DNA of 64,000 bases from Actinostola sp. cb2023. Lineage: Eukaryota; Cnidaria; Anthozoa; Actiniaria; Actinostolidae. This document shows positions 8,701 through 30,968 of this stretch, piece after piece. The notes under the pieces were generated by a model. That model did not search any database. It was not told the origin of the DNA and saw nothing but the letters and a program-made list of their open reading frames with translations. Each line of letters opens with the position of its first letter. The first letter of the stretch is position 1. The position numbers and the translations under genes are program-made. The stretch lies in contig JAUJYZ010001583.1 in NCBI GenBank assembly GCA_033675265.1, positions 469,501 to 533,500 of the forward strand. The letters are read 5' to 3'.

Positions 8701-11661
8701 TTTCCCAAGTTCATCAAGGAGAGGAGAAAGCTGTCGCCTACCTCAGCACAACACTGTCTAAGTCAAAGTGCAATTATTGTGTAACGCGGAAGGAGCTCTT
8801 GGCAGTGGTCAAGACTGTAAAATGCTTCCATCACTACCTATACGGAAGGTCATTCATTGTTCAAACCGACAACGGTGCGTTGAAGTGGCTAATGAAGATG
8901 GCTAGAGTTCCTGGGGACCTACGACCTGAAAATCGAGCACCGTAGCGACAGCAATGGCTGACAACAACTCTAACAAGTACATACTGGTTGTTCCCGATTA
9001 TTTCTCGAAGTGGACTGAAACGAACGCCATCGCCAACCAAGAGGCAGTGACAGTGGCCAAGAAAGTAGTTGACAAGTTCGTCTTTAATATATTCAGACCA
9101 AGGACGAAACATGTTTCTGCAGTTTTCACAGAAATGTGCACCCTCCTAGGCATTAACAACACAAGGAAAATGGTCCTGCACCACCAGTCAGACGGAATGG
9201 TTGAGATATATAATGGCACCTTAGAGACTATATGTTCGTGACGTTTACTTTCGAGCAACAGCGAGGAAGAAGAGGAGGAGGAAATATTGTATATTTTGTA
9301 TATTTATTGATGTCAGGGACACCTGGGAGAACAGCTTGCTGAAGGTGTTACCTGCTTAAATAAAGCTTATTTAAAAAAAATATTATTATTATTAGGAAGA
9401 GGAGGAGGAGGAGGAGGAGGAGGAGGAGGAGGAGGAGGAGGAGGAGGAGGACCCACAAAGACTATGACGTCGACAGAAAATGGAGGTGATACACAACTTT
9501 GCAAGGGAGCATCTCAGGCTACATGTACATTTCGGCTGACAAAGCGTCACTGTGACCACCGAGGTGTAAACCTACACAGCTTCAAGTGTGGGGAACCAGT
9601 GTGACTGCATAACCTAAACCGAAAGAAAGCAAGATGCCCAAATCTCCAGAACAAAGAATACAAGCGTAGGGTCCTTTCCTAGGTTGCATGCATCACACCC
9701 TCTTGACGTCTTGTATGTGATTACACTTCTAGTAGCTTCATAGAATGATTTCATGTAATTACCTTAGAGATTAGATAGACATAAATAGAGCATAAATTGT
9801 AACTGCAAGTAGTCAAGGTGTTGAGATCGCAATTTAGTGAGCAATAAATGTATTATTCTACAAATGAACTGTTCCCATGACACCATGAGTCGTCTCTCTC
9901 TCTTCCTTGGTCTGTTACAATATACATGTAGTACATTGTACATGTACATGTAAGTACTTCGATACACCACTTCACGGTTGTGTTGAGTACCTCAATGGTT
10001 CCACGTCAAGGTAATGGTATTGATCAAATACAGTAACTGTAGTAACATCAAGTGTAACATCAATACTAACCTTAACCAGGAACCATTGTACTGAATGAAT
10101 GAATGAATGAAAACCTTTATTTAAAATTCAGGGTAGCTCTGTCAGCAATAAAAAAAATCGCTGTTATCAATAGAGGCCAGTGATACAATATAAAAACTAC
10201 ATATAATCTATATCTACAATGTATAATACTTAAATAATGCTGGACTGTTTAATTACTATAATTGGCACTCTCTCTAAGACTGACACCTTGCTAAGCCAGC
10301 TTACTAGACATCAAAAATTGGTCCCAATGGTGTTGGCTTAGTTAGACAGAGTGAATTAACTGTACACAGTAAATACAGTAGATCAAATTACCTTTGGTAT
10401 TGTGTTGTGTTGAACTCTCTCTTGAAATCATCCATTGCACAGCTCTCTTTTGGTAATCCCTTAAAACTGGCTTTAAATCTGCATGTTGAAATTGGGTGCA
10501 TGATGCGTGTACAGCATTTATAACCGAATCATCTTCTGACAGTTCTTTAGATACAATCTGACTCTCCTCATTTAGAGGGCTATTAGAAATTCCATTGTTT
10601 TTGCTGCCAACAGCTCCATCACTTTGTACCTCATTACGAAAAGCATTCTTGCTACAATGTACATGTACATGTATTTGAGTTTGTTCTGTAGATATATTGT
10701 TTGGCAATATTTGCTCTGTTTCAATAATATTCATTCTTTTTCTTGACAAATCGTTATTAACAACACAATTTTCCTTCATGTCGTTGCTACCCATGGAGGA
10801 CAAGGTTGCATTCTGCCGTTCAGTTCTTTCTCTTCTTTTCATAACAGACTTGTAAAGATTATCAAACCCATTTGACAATAATTCCTGACCATCGTCAATC
10901 AATTGAACGTCATCGTCTTCACAAGTAGTATCAAAGAAGTGTTCCATCAAGACCTGGATCATCTTATCAGCCTTTCTCACAGTTTTATCTTCACTTGCGA
11001 ATTTCATTGTTGTCAAAGCGGATTCATATAGGCACACCATAATGTCCCAGTTAGCATCAAATATAGACGTTTTGGGCTGTATGACAAGACATAAAACCCC
11101 TTTATTCTGTAAGAATTCTATTGCATCAATCAAATCCTGAGAAAGAAACGGCCTTCCTTCCATGGACAAGTTTCTTAGACTGTCCGGGAGTAGATTGTCT
11201 GTTTCAGAGATAGTGCTACCAAATGAGATAAAATAACTCTTCATCTCATTGTTGAGAATGCTGTCCAAATCTATAGTCACCTTGACATGTCCCGCATCAC
11301 AATTACCAGTCATGTTTGGGCAATGTTTTGTTCCTATATCTTCACTAGTACTATTACTATTACTAGTAGTCAATACCAAACGAAATGTCCCTATGATACA
11401 ATGCCACCTGTTTGGAAAAGAGGTCTGGATCTTAAACTCCACAGCTTGGCCAGGCGTTTGTTGTTTGCGCTTTAGTTTCTTCCTTGGCGTACAATCACCC
11501 TCAGCTACAGTAGCACTGTGATTGAACATAAAGTTCGTGTCGAGCGTTTTTACGACTCTTTTTCCGCTTGAAAACATATCTTTCATGCTCCATGCTAACC
11601 CTTTCTGCTGCTCAGTGGATAGTCTTTGTGGAGACAGTGTTTTCCGTTTCCTGCTTGCCAT
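2800..11661 (-). CDS. SHPRH: SHPRH-like SNF2-family E3 ubiquitin ligase (5' six exons; 3' end outside window)
   Basis: In animals SHPRH is a nuclear SNF2/RING E3 ligase that polyubiquitinates PCNA at stalled forks. Six exons were assembled by eye: 11661-10392, 7949-7871, 6781-5851, 5569-5462, 3530-3410 and 2870-2800. Their phases chain without a break into 860 codons, and all junctions are GT-AG. Seen in order: a long N-terminal region, the pre-helicase motif LRDYQKRAVQWM, LWRR...FYNPYNGR, Walker A in GGILADEMGLGKT (residues about 464-476), a Pro/Gln/His/Ser-rich stretch (about 505-690), a PHD finger (about 711-757), SNF2 motif Ia (LIISPETIAHQW), DIILTTYTTLR, and RYIALPSPLTAIKFWR. The linker-histone (H15) domain found between Walker A and PHD in vertebrate SHPRH is not visible. 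The DEAQ box, helicase C half and RING should lie left of the window. Start chosen at 11661 (MASRKRK); an in-frame ATG at 11700 is also possible. Confidence 0.9.
3410..3530 (-). CDS. SHPRH: SHPRH exon 5 (SNF2 ATPase segment)
   Basis: The 121-nt exon encodes VYEGVNRQGF...DHDIILTTYTTLRADFHHLG and ends at donor GTGAGT in phase 1. Its acceptor and first 17 codons are the 3'-most member of a tandem array of near-identical copies reaching 4494. Only this copy continues into DHDIILTTYTTLR and a good donor, so it is taken as the functional exon. Confidence 0.9.
3485..4494. repeat. 173-bp tandem array duplicating SHPRH intron/exon boundary (6 units)
   Basis: Units begin at 3485, 3658, 3831, 4004, 4177 and 4340. 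The first four are 173 bp and almost identical; the last two are 163 and about 155 bp and more diverged. Each unit holds, on the minus strand, the branch/acceptor region, the AG, and 17 codons of exon 5 (VYEGVNRQGFVSPDML). The decoy copies then run on into GNFQACTC instead of DHDIIL. The gradient suggests recent expansion next to the real exon. Confidence 0.9.
4809..5069. repeat. (AAG)n microsatellite, about 260 bp
   Basis: An almost uninterrupted GAA/AAG trinucleotide tract in SHPRH intron 4. The long poly-Lys, poly-Arg, poly-Ser and poly-Phe reading frames across it are artefacts. Its length may be approximate in an assembly. Confidence 0.95.
5194..5304. repeat. 111-bp palindromic MITE-like element
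   Basis: TAATGTAGTTCGTAAGGTTT at the left is mirrored at the right, and the arms continue through GTAAAAAGACTCGGAAAA. The whole unit would form one long hairpin with a short loop. It lies in SHPRH intron 4. No protein is encoded. Confidence 0.8.
5462..5569 (-). CDS. SHPRH: SHPRH exon 4 (SNF2 motif Ia)
   Basis: The 108-nt exon is phase 0 at both ends. Acceptor TTTTCCTGTCAG, donor GTATGTCC. It encodes PPIPSRATLIISPETIAHQW followed by VEEITRHTLPG, the SNF2 motif-Ia region that directly follows the PHD finger in this family. Confidence 0.9.
5600..5785 (-). mobile_element. Retroposon 3' end with AATAAAG signal, in SHPRH intron
   Basis: On the minus strand a short unit (AGTGCACGGCTCCTTGGAAG ...) ends in AATAAAGTTTTTGATTTTTT and an A/T-rich tail; an (ATT)n tract lies at its 5' side. 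This is typical of LINE or SINE 3' ends. The family was not identified. Confidence 0.45.
5851..6781 (-). CDS. SHPRH: SHPRH exon 3 (Walker A, Pro-rich linker, PHD finger)
   Basis: The 931-nt exon enters in phase 2 and ends in phase 0. It starts LTTKHFPQPPQPFGGILADE and contains the SNF2 Walker A MGLGKT. It then has nearly 190 residues of Pro/Gln/His/Ser/Thr repeats (QPQSTPHP-type) and a PHD finger with CECVCG, CTQC, H-SNC and CPKC ligands. The repeat part is purine/pyrimidine-asymmetric (TGG/TTG on the plus strand) and gives long false ORFs on the opposite strand. In vertebrate SHPRH this interval holds the H15 domain, which is missing here. Confidence 0.9.
6893..6936 (+). repeat. Short retroposon tail (TCTATG)n
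   Basis: GTAAAATAAAGTCTATG followed by repeats of TCTATG looks like the 3' tail of a LINE or SINE. Little else can be said. Confidence 0.35.
7871..7949 (-). CDS. SHPRH: SHPRH exon 2
   Basis: The 79-nt exon has acceptor ATTTTCAG and donor GTATGT. With the G from exon 1 it encodes EHDLHILWRRCITVDKKILF then YNPYNGR, matching 'LWREVLTTDGVKLYYNPYTG' of vertebrate SHPRH. Phases agree with exons 1 and 3. Confidence 0.9.
8036..8263 (-). mobile_element. tRNA-derived SINE, degenerate
   Basis: On the minus strand the unit starts ACCGGTTGGCTCAGTTGG (pol III box A) and has a box-B-like GGTTCAAGTCGGGCC. It is the diverged partner of the better SINE at 24936-25230, sharing CATTACTCAGGGTCT and GCAAATGGTTAGACCTTC. 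It sits in SHPRH intron 1, in the same orientation as SHPRH. Confidence 0.65.
8264..9241 (+). pseudogene. Ty3/gypsy retrotransposon pol relic (RT, RNase H, integrase pieces)
   Basis: Fragments of a gypsy-type pol read in order on the plus strand: RT catalytic YLDD box (AYLDDIIIHA near 8280-8310), RNase H (DTDVSNYGIDALLSQ near 8665 and QTDNGALKWL near 8865), and an integrase core piece (8954-9240, YILVVPDYFSKW ... HHQSDGMVEIYNG). Stops, frameshifts and a deletion between RNase H and integrase destroy it. No LTRs or primer binding site were recognised. It is antisense within SHPRH intron 1. Confidence 0.85.
9275..9395 (+). mobile_element. LINE-like 3' tail
   Basis: GGACACCTGGGAGAACAGC ... TTACCTGCTTAAATAAAG followed by A-rich and (ATT)n sequence has the form of a non-LTR 3' UTR and tail. 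No coding part remains. Confidence 0.5.
9396..9450. repeat. (GGA)n microsatellite
   Basis: Uninterrupted AGG/GGA trinucleotide tract immediately after the LINE-like tail. Confidence 0.9.
10085..10250 (-). mobile_element. Retroposon 3' end with (CATT)n tail
   Basis: On the minus strand the unit ends TAAATAAAGGTTTTCATT followed by CATTCATTCATTCA, typical of a LINE/SINE 3' terminus. No coding sequence was recognised. Confidence 0.5.
10392..11661 (-). CDS. SHPRH: SHPRH exon 1 (N-terminal 423 codons)
   Basis: The exon runs from ATG at 11661 (MASRKRKTLSPQRLSTEQQK) to donor ACCAAAG|GTAATT. Recognisable family landmarks include FGSTISETDNLLPDSLRNLS, the Ile/Leu-rich stretch around VMVCLYESAL, and LKPVLRDYQKRAVQWM at the end, which is the Q-motif-like lead into the SNF2 domain. 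A copy of the ACATGTACATGTA palindrome, frequent in the surrounding introns, is present inside the coding sequence near 10662-10676, where it encodes IHVHVH. Confidence 0.9.
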
Positions 11662-12106
11662 TTTAAAAGAGCTACTAACGAGCAAACTTACTCCATTCAA
11701 TTTTTTCTTGCTCGTCCACCATTTTGAAAATTGCGAAGATTCCTTGGGATTCCTTTGTTATAGCACAGGTAGCCCAAGCTCAACATTTTTAAATGTTTTA
11801 AAAGCTCCTTCTGAGAGGAAAAAATTCTGAAAACTTCTGAAACTCGCTCCAGACATTAACAGGAACCACTTCAAGAAACATAGTAAGCTACAATAATATG
11901 TATTCAATATTTACGCTGAAAAACGACCATTGAATAATTCTCATACATTCTCTTATACAAATGTTGAGCTTGGGCTACCTGTGGTTATAGTGACCGCGAA
12001 AGCCTGAAAGAAACCCTTTGGGTTACCTGTGTCGACGCCTTCCATCTTCTGTTCTGATGAAATCTACAATGTTTTCTGCTAGTTTTACTGCTTAATATCT
12101 ATCATA
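11662..12106. promoter_or_regulatory. Shared head-to-head promoter interval of SHPRH and PEF1
   Basis: Only 445 bp separate the two divergent start codons, so both promoters must lie here. No TATA box was recognised, as is common for housekeeping bidirectional promoters. About half of the interval is a MITE (11764-11983), so the original spacing was about 220 bp. Promoter role is inferred from gene arrangement. Confidence 0.6.
11764..11983. mobile_element. 220-bp MITE, CACAGGTAGCCCAAGC ends, 7-bp TSD
   Basis: TIRs CACAGGTAGCCCAAGCTCAA and the reverse complement bound the element. It is flanked by direct repeats GTTATAG at 11757-11763 and 11984-11990. Same group as 13982-14122, 43764-49165 and 50322-53017. 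No coding capacity. Confidence 0.9.
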
Positions 12107-25394
<13,288 letters not shown>

Positions 25395-28216
25395 GAAATG
25401 GCACTCAATGGTAGCTCATCAACTTGTATCTCAGTACAACATTGTAACTTGTATCACATGTCTATGATTGGCGGGCATCCCAGTCAGTATTCTTATCTAG
25501 AGGGCTTCTGCCAAATGAAAAGCAGAGTTGTCAGTAGATTTGTTCAAGTAGAAGTTGGGCATGACCTCGGTGTAACAACCTTACATACAAACACTGTAAG
25601 ACTACTGAATCGCTAATTTTCAAAATAACCACGATAATTCAAAGAGATATGGATTCATCAATCCAGTACTAGTACTGCAAAGGGTTTCGAGATCTTTAGA
25701 ACTTAGAACGAAGTGAGTTGATGCACGCAGTGAAGAGAAAAATGAGTTACGTCAGTTGCCAGTAAGGTTTTTACACCGAGGTAGACCCAGAAGTTGACAT
25801 ACAAAACCACCAAATTTTATCGACACTTTCGTCTTGACTGAAGACAGAAAAGTGTACATCAGAGCCGTTTTTTAACCATGCCCCGGGTGGATATTGAATG
25901 AAACATTCGAGAGTGTTTGATCCAGCTTCTCAAACCATAAATAATTATTGGAGAAAGTTAAAGTTAACCAATTTGTATGCAAATTAAGATCACATATCCA
26001 ACCTTCACAATAGTGATTTCCTTTGTTTTGTCCTCGTGACTTATTCATGAGTTTGAGAAAATAATACCGGTCATAGTAGTTGTAACTTCGCAGCCTAGTT
26101 GTAAGTAGTGGTGTAGCCACGTACAGCAGAAACTGTTTGACAAGCTAATTAAAATGGAGGAAAAAAGACTAGAGTTCAATATTCAATTTGCTTTTATAAG
26201 TTAGCAGTCCTGTGAAATCATATTTTGTTTCTTTTAGAGCTTTTAAAAGGTGGCCCGCGCCTATATATTTCAGTCTTTGGACGATGATTCTCGTTTTAAT
26301 TCGATGTTTTGAGCAGCAAAACGTTAACCGATTTGGGATATTTTTCATCTAAATAATGAGGTATTCGTAAATTTCATAAAAATCACAATTTTATTGTGAT
26401 AAAGACAACATTGATCGAGTTACAATCGATTTTGAAACACTCCATTTTCAGAGAAAATGCTTATGGATTGTTTTTTCAAATTACCTCAAACAAGTGTGAA
26501 GGATTACTGGTGCCAAGTTTGAAGAAAATCCGTATGGACAATGCTCCACAAGCGACTGCTAAATTTTAGTACAAAATACTATACTCATACACATTGTCAG
26601 CGCTGCCGTACAAATAAAACTAAATTTGACAAACTCTGCAACCTAAGATCGTGCAATTCCATTCGTTCTCTATATCGGGCTATTTAACAATTACGAGTTC
26701 GAGGTTTCTATGAGGCAATAGTCAACGAGGCATGACTATCCTCATAGTAAATGAGAACGAGTAGTCTAATTGCTTTAGCATAAACCATCCAGCAGGTCAG
26801 TAGAAAAAAACATTAGCATAACGCGAAGCCGCCATTTTGTTTGTTTACCTCTACTCTGGGTATATGAGCTGATAGACCACTAGTAGCGAACCAATCAGAT
26901 TGCAGGATTTTCGATAGTCCACTGGATGGTTTATGCTAATCAACGTTATATATCCACACGGGATACGGCTGACAAAATGGCGGGTGTAAACTCCCGTTTT
27001 CAGTTGCGACCATTTGTAGGACGAAATCATTGAAATGCAAGAAAATGCAATTCCAAATAAATCTAAAAGCTCACCAAATGTGGTTTGAAGATTTTTCAAG
27101 GTAAGAAAGCCATTCTAAGCCATGAAAATACTGTTGTGAAATTTAATAAAATGCTTGTTTACATCGGAAGTTGGCCGATAATATTTCCTGACTTTTGGCT
27201 CTCAAAACCACATTTTGTGCATGATTTCTGGCGGCTCCTTCACAAATGGTATCCTTCATTTCAACTTGAATTAACAAGAACAAAAACGGCTATAAGTACC
27301 AATTAATCATTTCAAGGATTTAAATTTCATCTCGTTTTCGGCCTCAACTACCAGGTGGAAACAAAGTGACTGTGTCTATTAAATCCAAGTTTCTATTATA
27401 CCCACGGTGGGTTCTTCGAGGTAAAAAGGGTAGGAATGACCGATGGAAATCCTCGAAAAATACCCTAAAAAATACCAAGCCGTGAAAAATTAAATCACCC
27501 TAAGACTACCATCAGATCACTCCCCGGAATACCGCTATGCCCCGGGCTATATATTGTCCAATGTCAGCAATTTTTTTGCGCGTTCTCGTTGTTGTTTGCA
27601 GGCAGGTGCCGGCGTGTGAGGGAATAATATTTGCACTGACAAAGGCGTCTTTCGTCAAGGAGCGGGTACAAAGGTGTCAACTCGACTCTAGGATTGCGGA
27701 TTTACATTCTGACAGCTTCGATTCATTGAAGCTAAGTAGAAACTTGACGTTGTACTTGTTTTAAAAAGTACTTAGCCTGGACAATGCAAAGTTTCACAAA
27801 TAGGACTGCAAATGTAATATATATATATGGCCTCGTCAGCCAGTCGAGTGATTACGCCATTCAAATTAGTCCTTAATTTTCTAACGTTGATCTGGGAATT
27901 CTTATATAATTGTTTATATTACATTCCGAGTCTATTCTGGCGTCTTGCAGTTCATCAGTCGTATATTTCCCGCTGAGCTACAAATATCAGTATCAAATCC
28001 TATCATTTATAAGTGAGAATGTCAGACTCTGAGAGCCATGTGAAGAGTAATTAATGCTCCATTCAGACATCATAAAACGATGGATGGACACCATTGTTGG
28101 CAAACAGGAAACAACCAGAGCCATCAGCACGGAAGGTCCTTGTGCCCTGACACCGGCACCTTCGGCTCAGCAAACACTCTTTCAGTTTTTGTCGGTGAAT
28201 ACTCAAACAGAAGACC
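25395..28216. other. PEF1 3' UTR and intergenic region with dispersed repeats
   Basis: No gene seen. A block around TAGTGATTTCCTTTGTTTTG TCCTC is repeated at about 25268 and 26006. Small inverted-repeat MITEs lie at about 26688-26774 (related to 15052-15158) and 26779-26941 (ends AGCATAAACCATCCAG and its mirror). A copy of the repeat seen at 346-480 is at about 27555-27700. The last 180 bp are probably GPCR promoter and 5' UTR. Confidence 0.5.
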
Positions 28217-29401
28217 ATGGAGGAGTCTGTATTCAGCTCTCAAATGCAGATCGTCTGGTCTGTGCTTTTGGCCATCGAATCGTTTCTGATCGTTTCCTGC
28301 AACATCGTCACAATTGGCATTTTTCTAAAAAGAAAATTCACTTCTGCTTCAAAGGCTGCGTACTTGATCGTTAACCTGGCTGTTGCTGACGTTCTTGTGG
28401 GAATTTCTGCGTTCTTCAACTTCATGGAGTTGATTTACTCCAACGAGATTCCGTTTGTTCCTTGCAAGACAAAGCGGTTGTTAGTCAAAGAAATATCCCT
28501 TTCTTTTGCTGTGTTCGCTGGTTGTGCTTCCTTGATTTCACTTGCACTGATGGCCCTCGAAAGAGCCGCTGCCACGCTCACTCCCTTGTACTTTCGCAGC
28601 ATTAGCAAAAAGCAGTACAATTATGCAACAGTCGTCTCGTGGTGTATATCCATCCCGTACCTGGTCATCAGAAGTAGTGCTGGTTGTTCTTATATGCTCA
28701 GTAAAGTATTCTTCATTGCAATCGTTGTGATATCTATTCTGACCATCGTCGTCTCATATACTGCAATATTCGTCAAGATGAAGTTCTTCCATACCATGCA
28801 ATCTACAAGCTTGTCCACGCGTAAAAACGCCAGATTATCGAAAACAATGCTGATCACTACGTTGGTAGCACTAGCCACGTGGTTACCTCGATTTGTTGGA
28901 CGTTTAGCGATGGGCTCTATGGCGAAAGGAAGCTTATTGGCAAATGTCTACATGGGCCTAGTACTGCTGATGTACAGCAACTCATTTGCCAATCTTCTCG
29001 TGTACGCTCTACGTATGCCTAAGTTTCGCCAGGAGATCAAGAATGTTCTCCACTGCGGAAGTGTCCTCGAACTCACCAACAAAGTGAATCAATTACCCGC
29101 AGCCGAAAATCAAGGCTCTGGACCGTCGACCAGAAAGACGAATGCTTCGACCAGCAAGACTACTGCGACCAGCAAGACAACTTCGACCAGCAAGACTACT
29201 GCGACCAACAAGACTACTTCGACCAGCAAGACTACTTCGACCAGCAAGGCTACTTCGACCAGCAAGGCTACTTCGACCAGCAAGACTACTGCGACCAGCA
29301 AGAATACTTCGACCAGCAAGACTACTATGACCAGCAACAGACCTTCGACCAGCAAGACAACTTCGACCAGCAAGACTACTTCAACTACTTCGACTAGCTA
29401 G
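28217..29401 (+). CDS. Rhodopsin-family (class A) GPCR, intronless, repeat-rich C-tail
   Basis: Orphan class-A receptor, 394 aa in a single exon, as for many cnidarian GPCR expansions. The N-terminus is only about 10 residues. Seven hydrophobic helices are visible: TM1 with N in CNIVTIGIF, TM2 LAVAD with the Na+-site Asp, TM3 ending ALMALERAAA (ERA in place of DRY), TM4 VVSWCISIPYLV, TM5 with the SYTAIFVKM exit, TM6 ATWLP in place of CWLP, and TM7 SNSFANLLVYALRMPKFR, where NLLVY replaces NPxxY. Residues about 296-394 are tandem STSKTT/ATSKTT repeats. The stop codon TAG is itself a variant of the repeat (AAG to TAG). No ligand can be assigned. A downstream in-frame ATG does not give a better fit. 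Confidence 0.88.
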   Translation: MEESVFSSQMQIVWSVLLAIESFLIVSCNIVTIGIFLKRKFTSASKAAYLIVNLAVADVLVGISAFFNFMELIYSNEIPFVPCKTKRLLVKEISLSFAVFAGCASLISLALMALERAAATLTPLYFRSISKKQYNYATVVSWCISIPYLVIRSSAGCSYMLSKVFFIAIVVISILTIVVSYTAIFVKMKFFHTMQSTSLSTRKNARLSKTMLITTLVALATWLPRFVGRLAMGSMAKGSLLANVYMGLVLLMYSNSFANLLVYALRMPKFRQEIKNVLHCGSVLELTNKVNQLPAAENQGSGPSTRKTNASTSKTTATSKTTSTSKTTATNKTTSTSKTTSTSKATSTSKATSTSKTTATSKNTSTSKTTMTSNRPSTSKTTSTSKTTSTTSTS

Positions 29402-29806
29402 ACTACTTCGACCAGTAAGACTACTTCGACTAGCTAGACTACTTCGACCAATAAGACTACTTCGACTAGCTAGACTACTTCGACCAATAAGACTACTTCG
29501 ACTATCAAGACCACTTCGACCAACAAGACTACTATGACCAGCAACAGACCTTCGACCAGCAAGACAACTTCGACCAGCAAGACTACTTCGACTACTTCGA
29601 CTAGCTAGACTACTTCGACTAGCTAGACTACTTCGACCAGTAAGACTACTTCGACCATCAAGACTACTTCGACTAGCTAGACTACTTCGACCATCAAGAC
29701 TTCTTCGATCAGTAAGACTACTTCGACCATCAAGACTACTTCGACCAGTAAGACTACTTCGACTATCAAGACCACTTCGACCAGCAATACACAAGATAGC
29801 TTCGAC
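29128..29806. repeat. 18-bp minisatellite spanning GPCR C-tail and beyond
   Basis: The unit is ACTTCGACCAGCAAGACT with variants (ACTGCGACC, AGCTAGACT, ATCAAGACT). It encodes TSTSKT up to 29401, then continues for 400 bp after the stop with several further in-frame TAG units. The minus-strand 147-codon frame across it is a repeat artefact. Confidence 0.95.
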
Positions 29807-30333
29807 TAGTGGTAATAATAACAATAATAATAATAATAATAATCTTTAGTGAGCTAGGATGCCTAGATCACTATAGTGTGATGGGTAGTGTAGTCTTGCT
29901 ACGCCTCGTGCCACTCTTACGCTTCTTTCGTGCTTAGCAACCTCTCGCGTGCACTCAAAACTCGATGATAACACGCTAAGTGTTTACAAATCCTTTAATA
30001 TACAGACAGCTCAAACCATCTGCAGTTGGTTTTTTTTACAACAATGTTACCTGTCAAAGCGGGAAACGTTTTACCGAAAATTATAGGATAGGAAAATATA
30101 TATTGTGTAGCAAGTCCTGGCATGCATATTCATTCATTATAAATAAATATATATATATATTTATATAAGCTTGCTTGCTTCATAGCTAGGGTTCAGTCTG
30201 AAACCTCTGTTCTGCACTCATGAGCTCACAAAGAGCGAAACAGTACTGTCTGCAGATTGAGTATATATATATATATATATTATACGTTGAATTGAAGAGA
30301 GTGGAGTAGCATGAGACTTCTTACCGTCCAAAT
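29807..30333. other. Spacer with simple repeats
   Basis: Contains (AAT)n at 29818-29843 and TATATA tracts at about 30145-30165 and 30260-30280. No gene was seen. Confidence 0.5.
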
Positions 30334-30375
30334 GACTTTATTACAAACGTTTCGACCCTTCGGTCTTCATCAGTG
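30334..30375 (-). ncRNA. Hammerhead-ribozyme-like motif at Penelope element end
   Basis: On the minus strand CTGATGA is followed by a perfect stem-loop GACC-GAAG-GGTC and then GAAAC, the two conserved core boxes of a hammerhead. GTC lies 12 bases further on and could serve as the cleavage triplet with a two-base stem III (AC/GT). A convincing stem I is not visible, so activity is doubtful. Hammerheads are known in Penelope-like elements, which supports the reading. Confidence 0.4.
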
Positions 30376-30968
30376 TAAAAATAATATGTACAAAGTTTAA
30401 AAAGAACGTGGAACGGAAACAAAAATGTACAGTGAACTAAATTAAACTACAGCTATATAGTAAGATGGAGAACAAAGGGTTATGTCATGGCACGAAAGTA
30501 TGGTAAGAAAACTAAGCGAATGAATAGATTATGATATAATACTATGGGGAATAATTAAACATACATGTAGTTATATGAATGCAAAAAAAGGACAGGCTAA
30601 TCAGTTGGCTATTTGTAATGAATCCTATTCTTGGATCGATATTCTGCCCTTTTATTAAGCCCAAATGGGCGTGTAAAAATAATATGTACAAAGTTTAAAA
30701 AGAACGTGGAACGGAAACAAAAATGTACAGTGAACTAAATTAAACTACAGCTATATAGTAAGATGGAGAACAAAGGGTTATGTCATGGCACGAAAGTATG
30801 GTAAGAAAACTAAGCGAATGAATAGATTATGATATAATACTATGGGGAATAATTAAACATACATGTAGTTATATGAATGCAAAAAAAGGACAGGCTAATC
30901 AGTTGGCTATTTGTAATGAATCCTATTCTTGGATCGATATTCTGCCCTTTTATTAAGCCCAAATGGGC
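30373..30968. repeat. 298-bp direct tandem duplication
   Basis: Two near-identical copies start GTGTAAAAATAATATGTAC and end AAGCCCAAATGGGC. They duplicate the untranslated 3' part of the Penelope-like element and the end of its ORF. Confidence 0.9.

Noticed and set aside
28054..28374. 106-aa ORF overlapping the GPCR start
   Set aside because: It is in another frame over the GPCR 5' UTR and TM1, with no domain of its own.
29381..29824. 147-aa minus-strand Ser/Arg-rich ORF
   Set aside because: It is a frame through the 18-bp minisatellite, with no sequence outside the repeat of interest.
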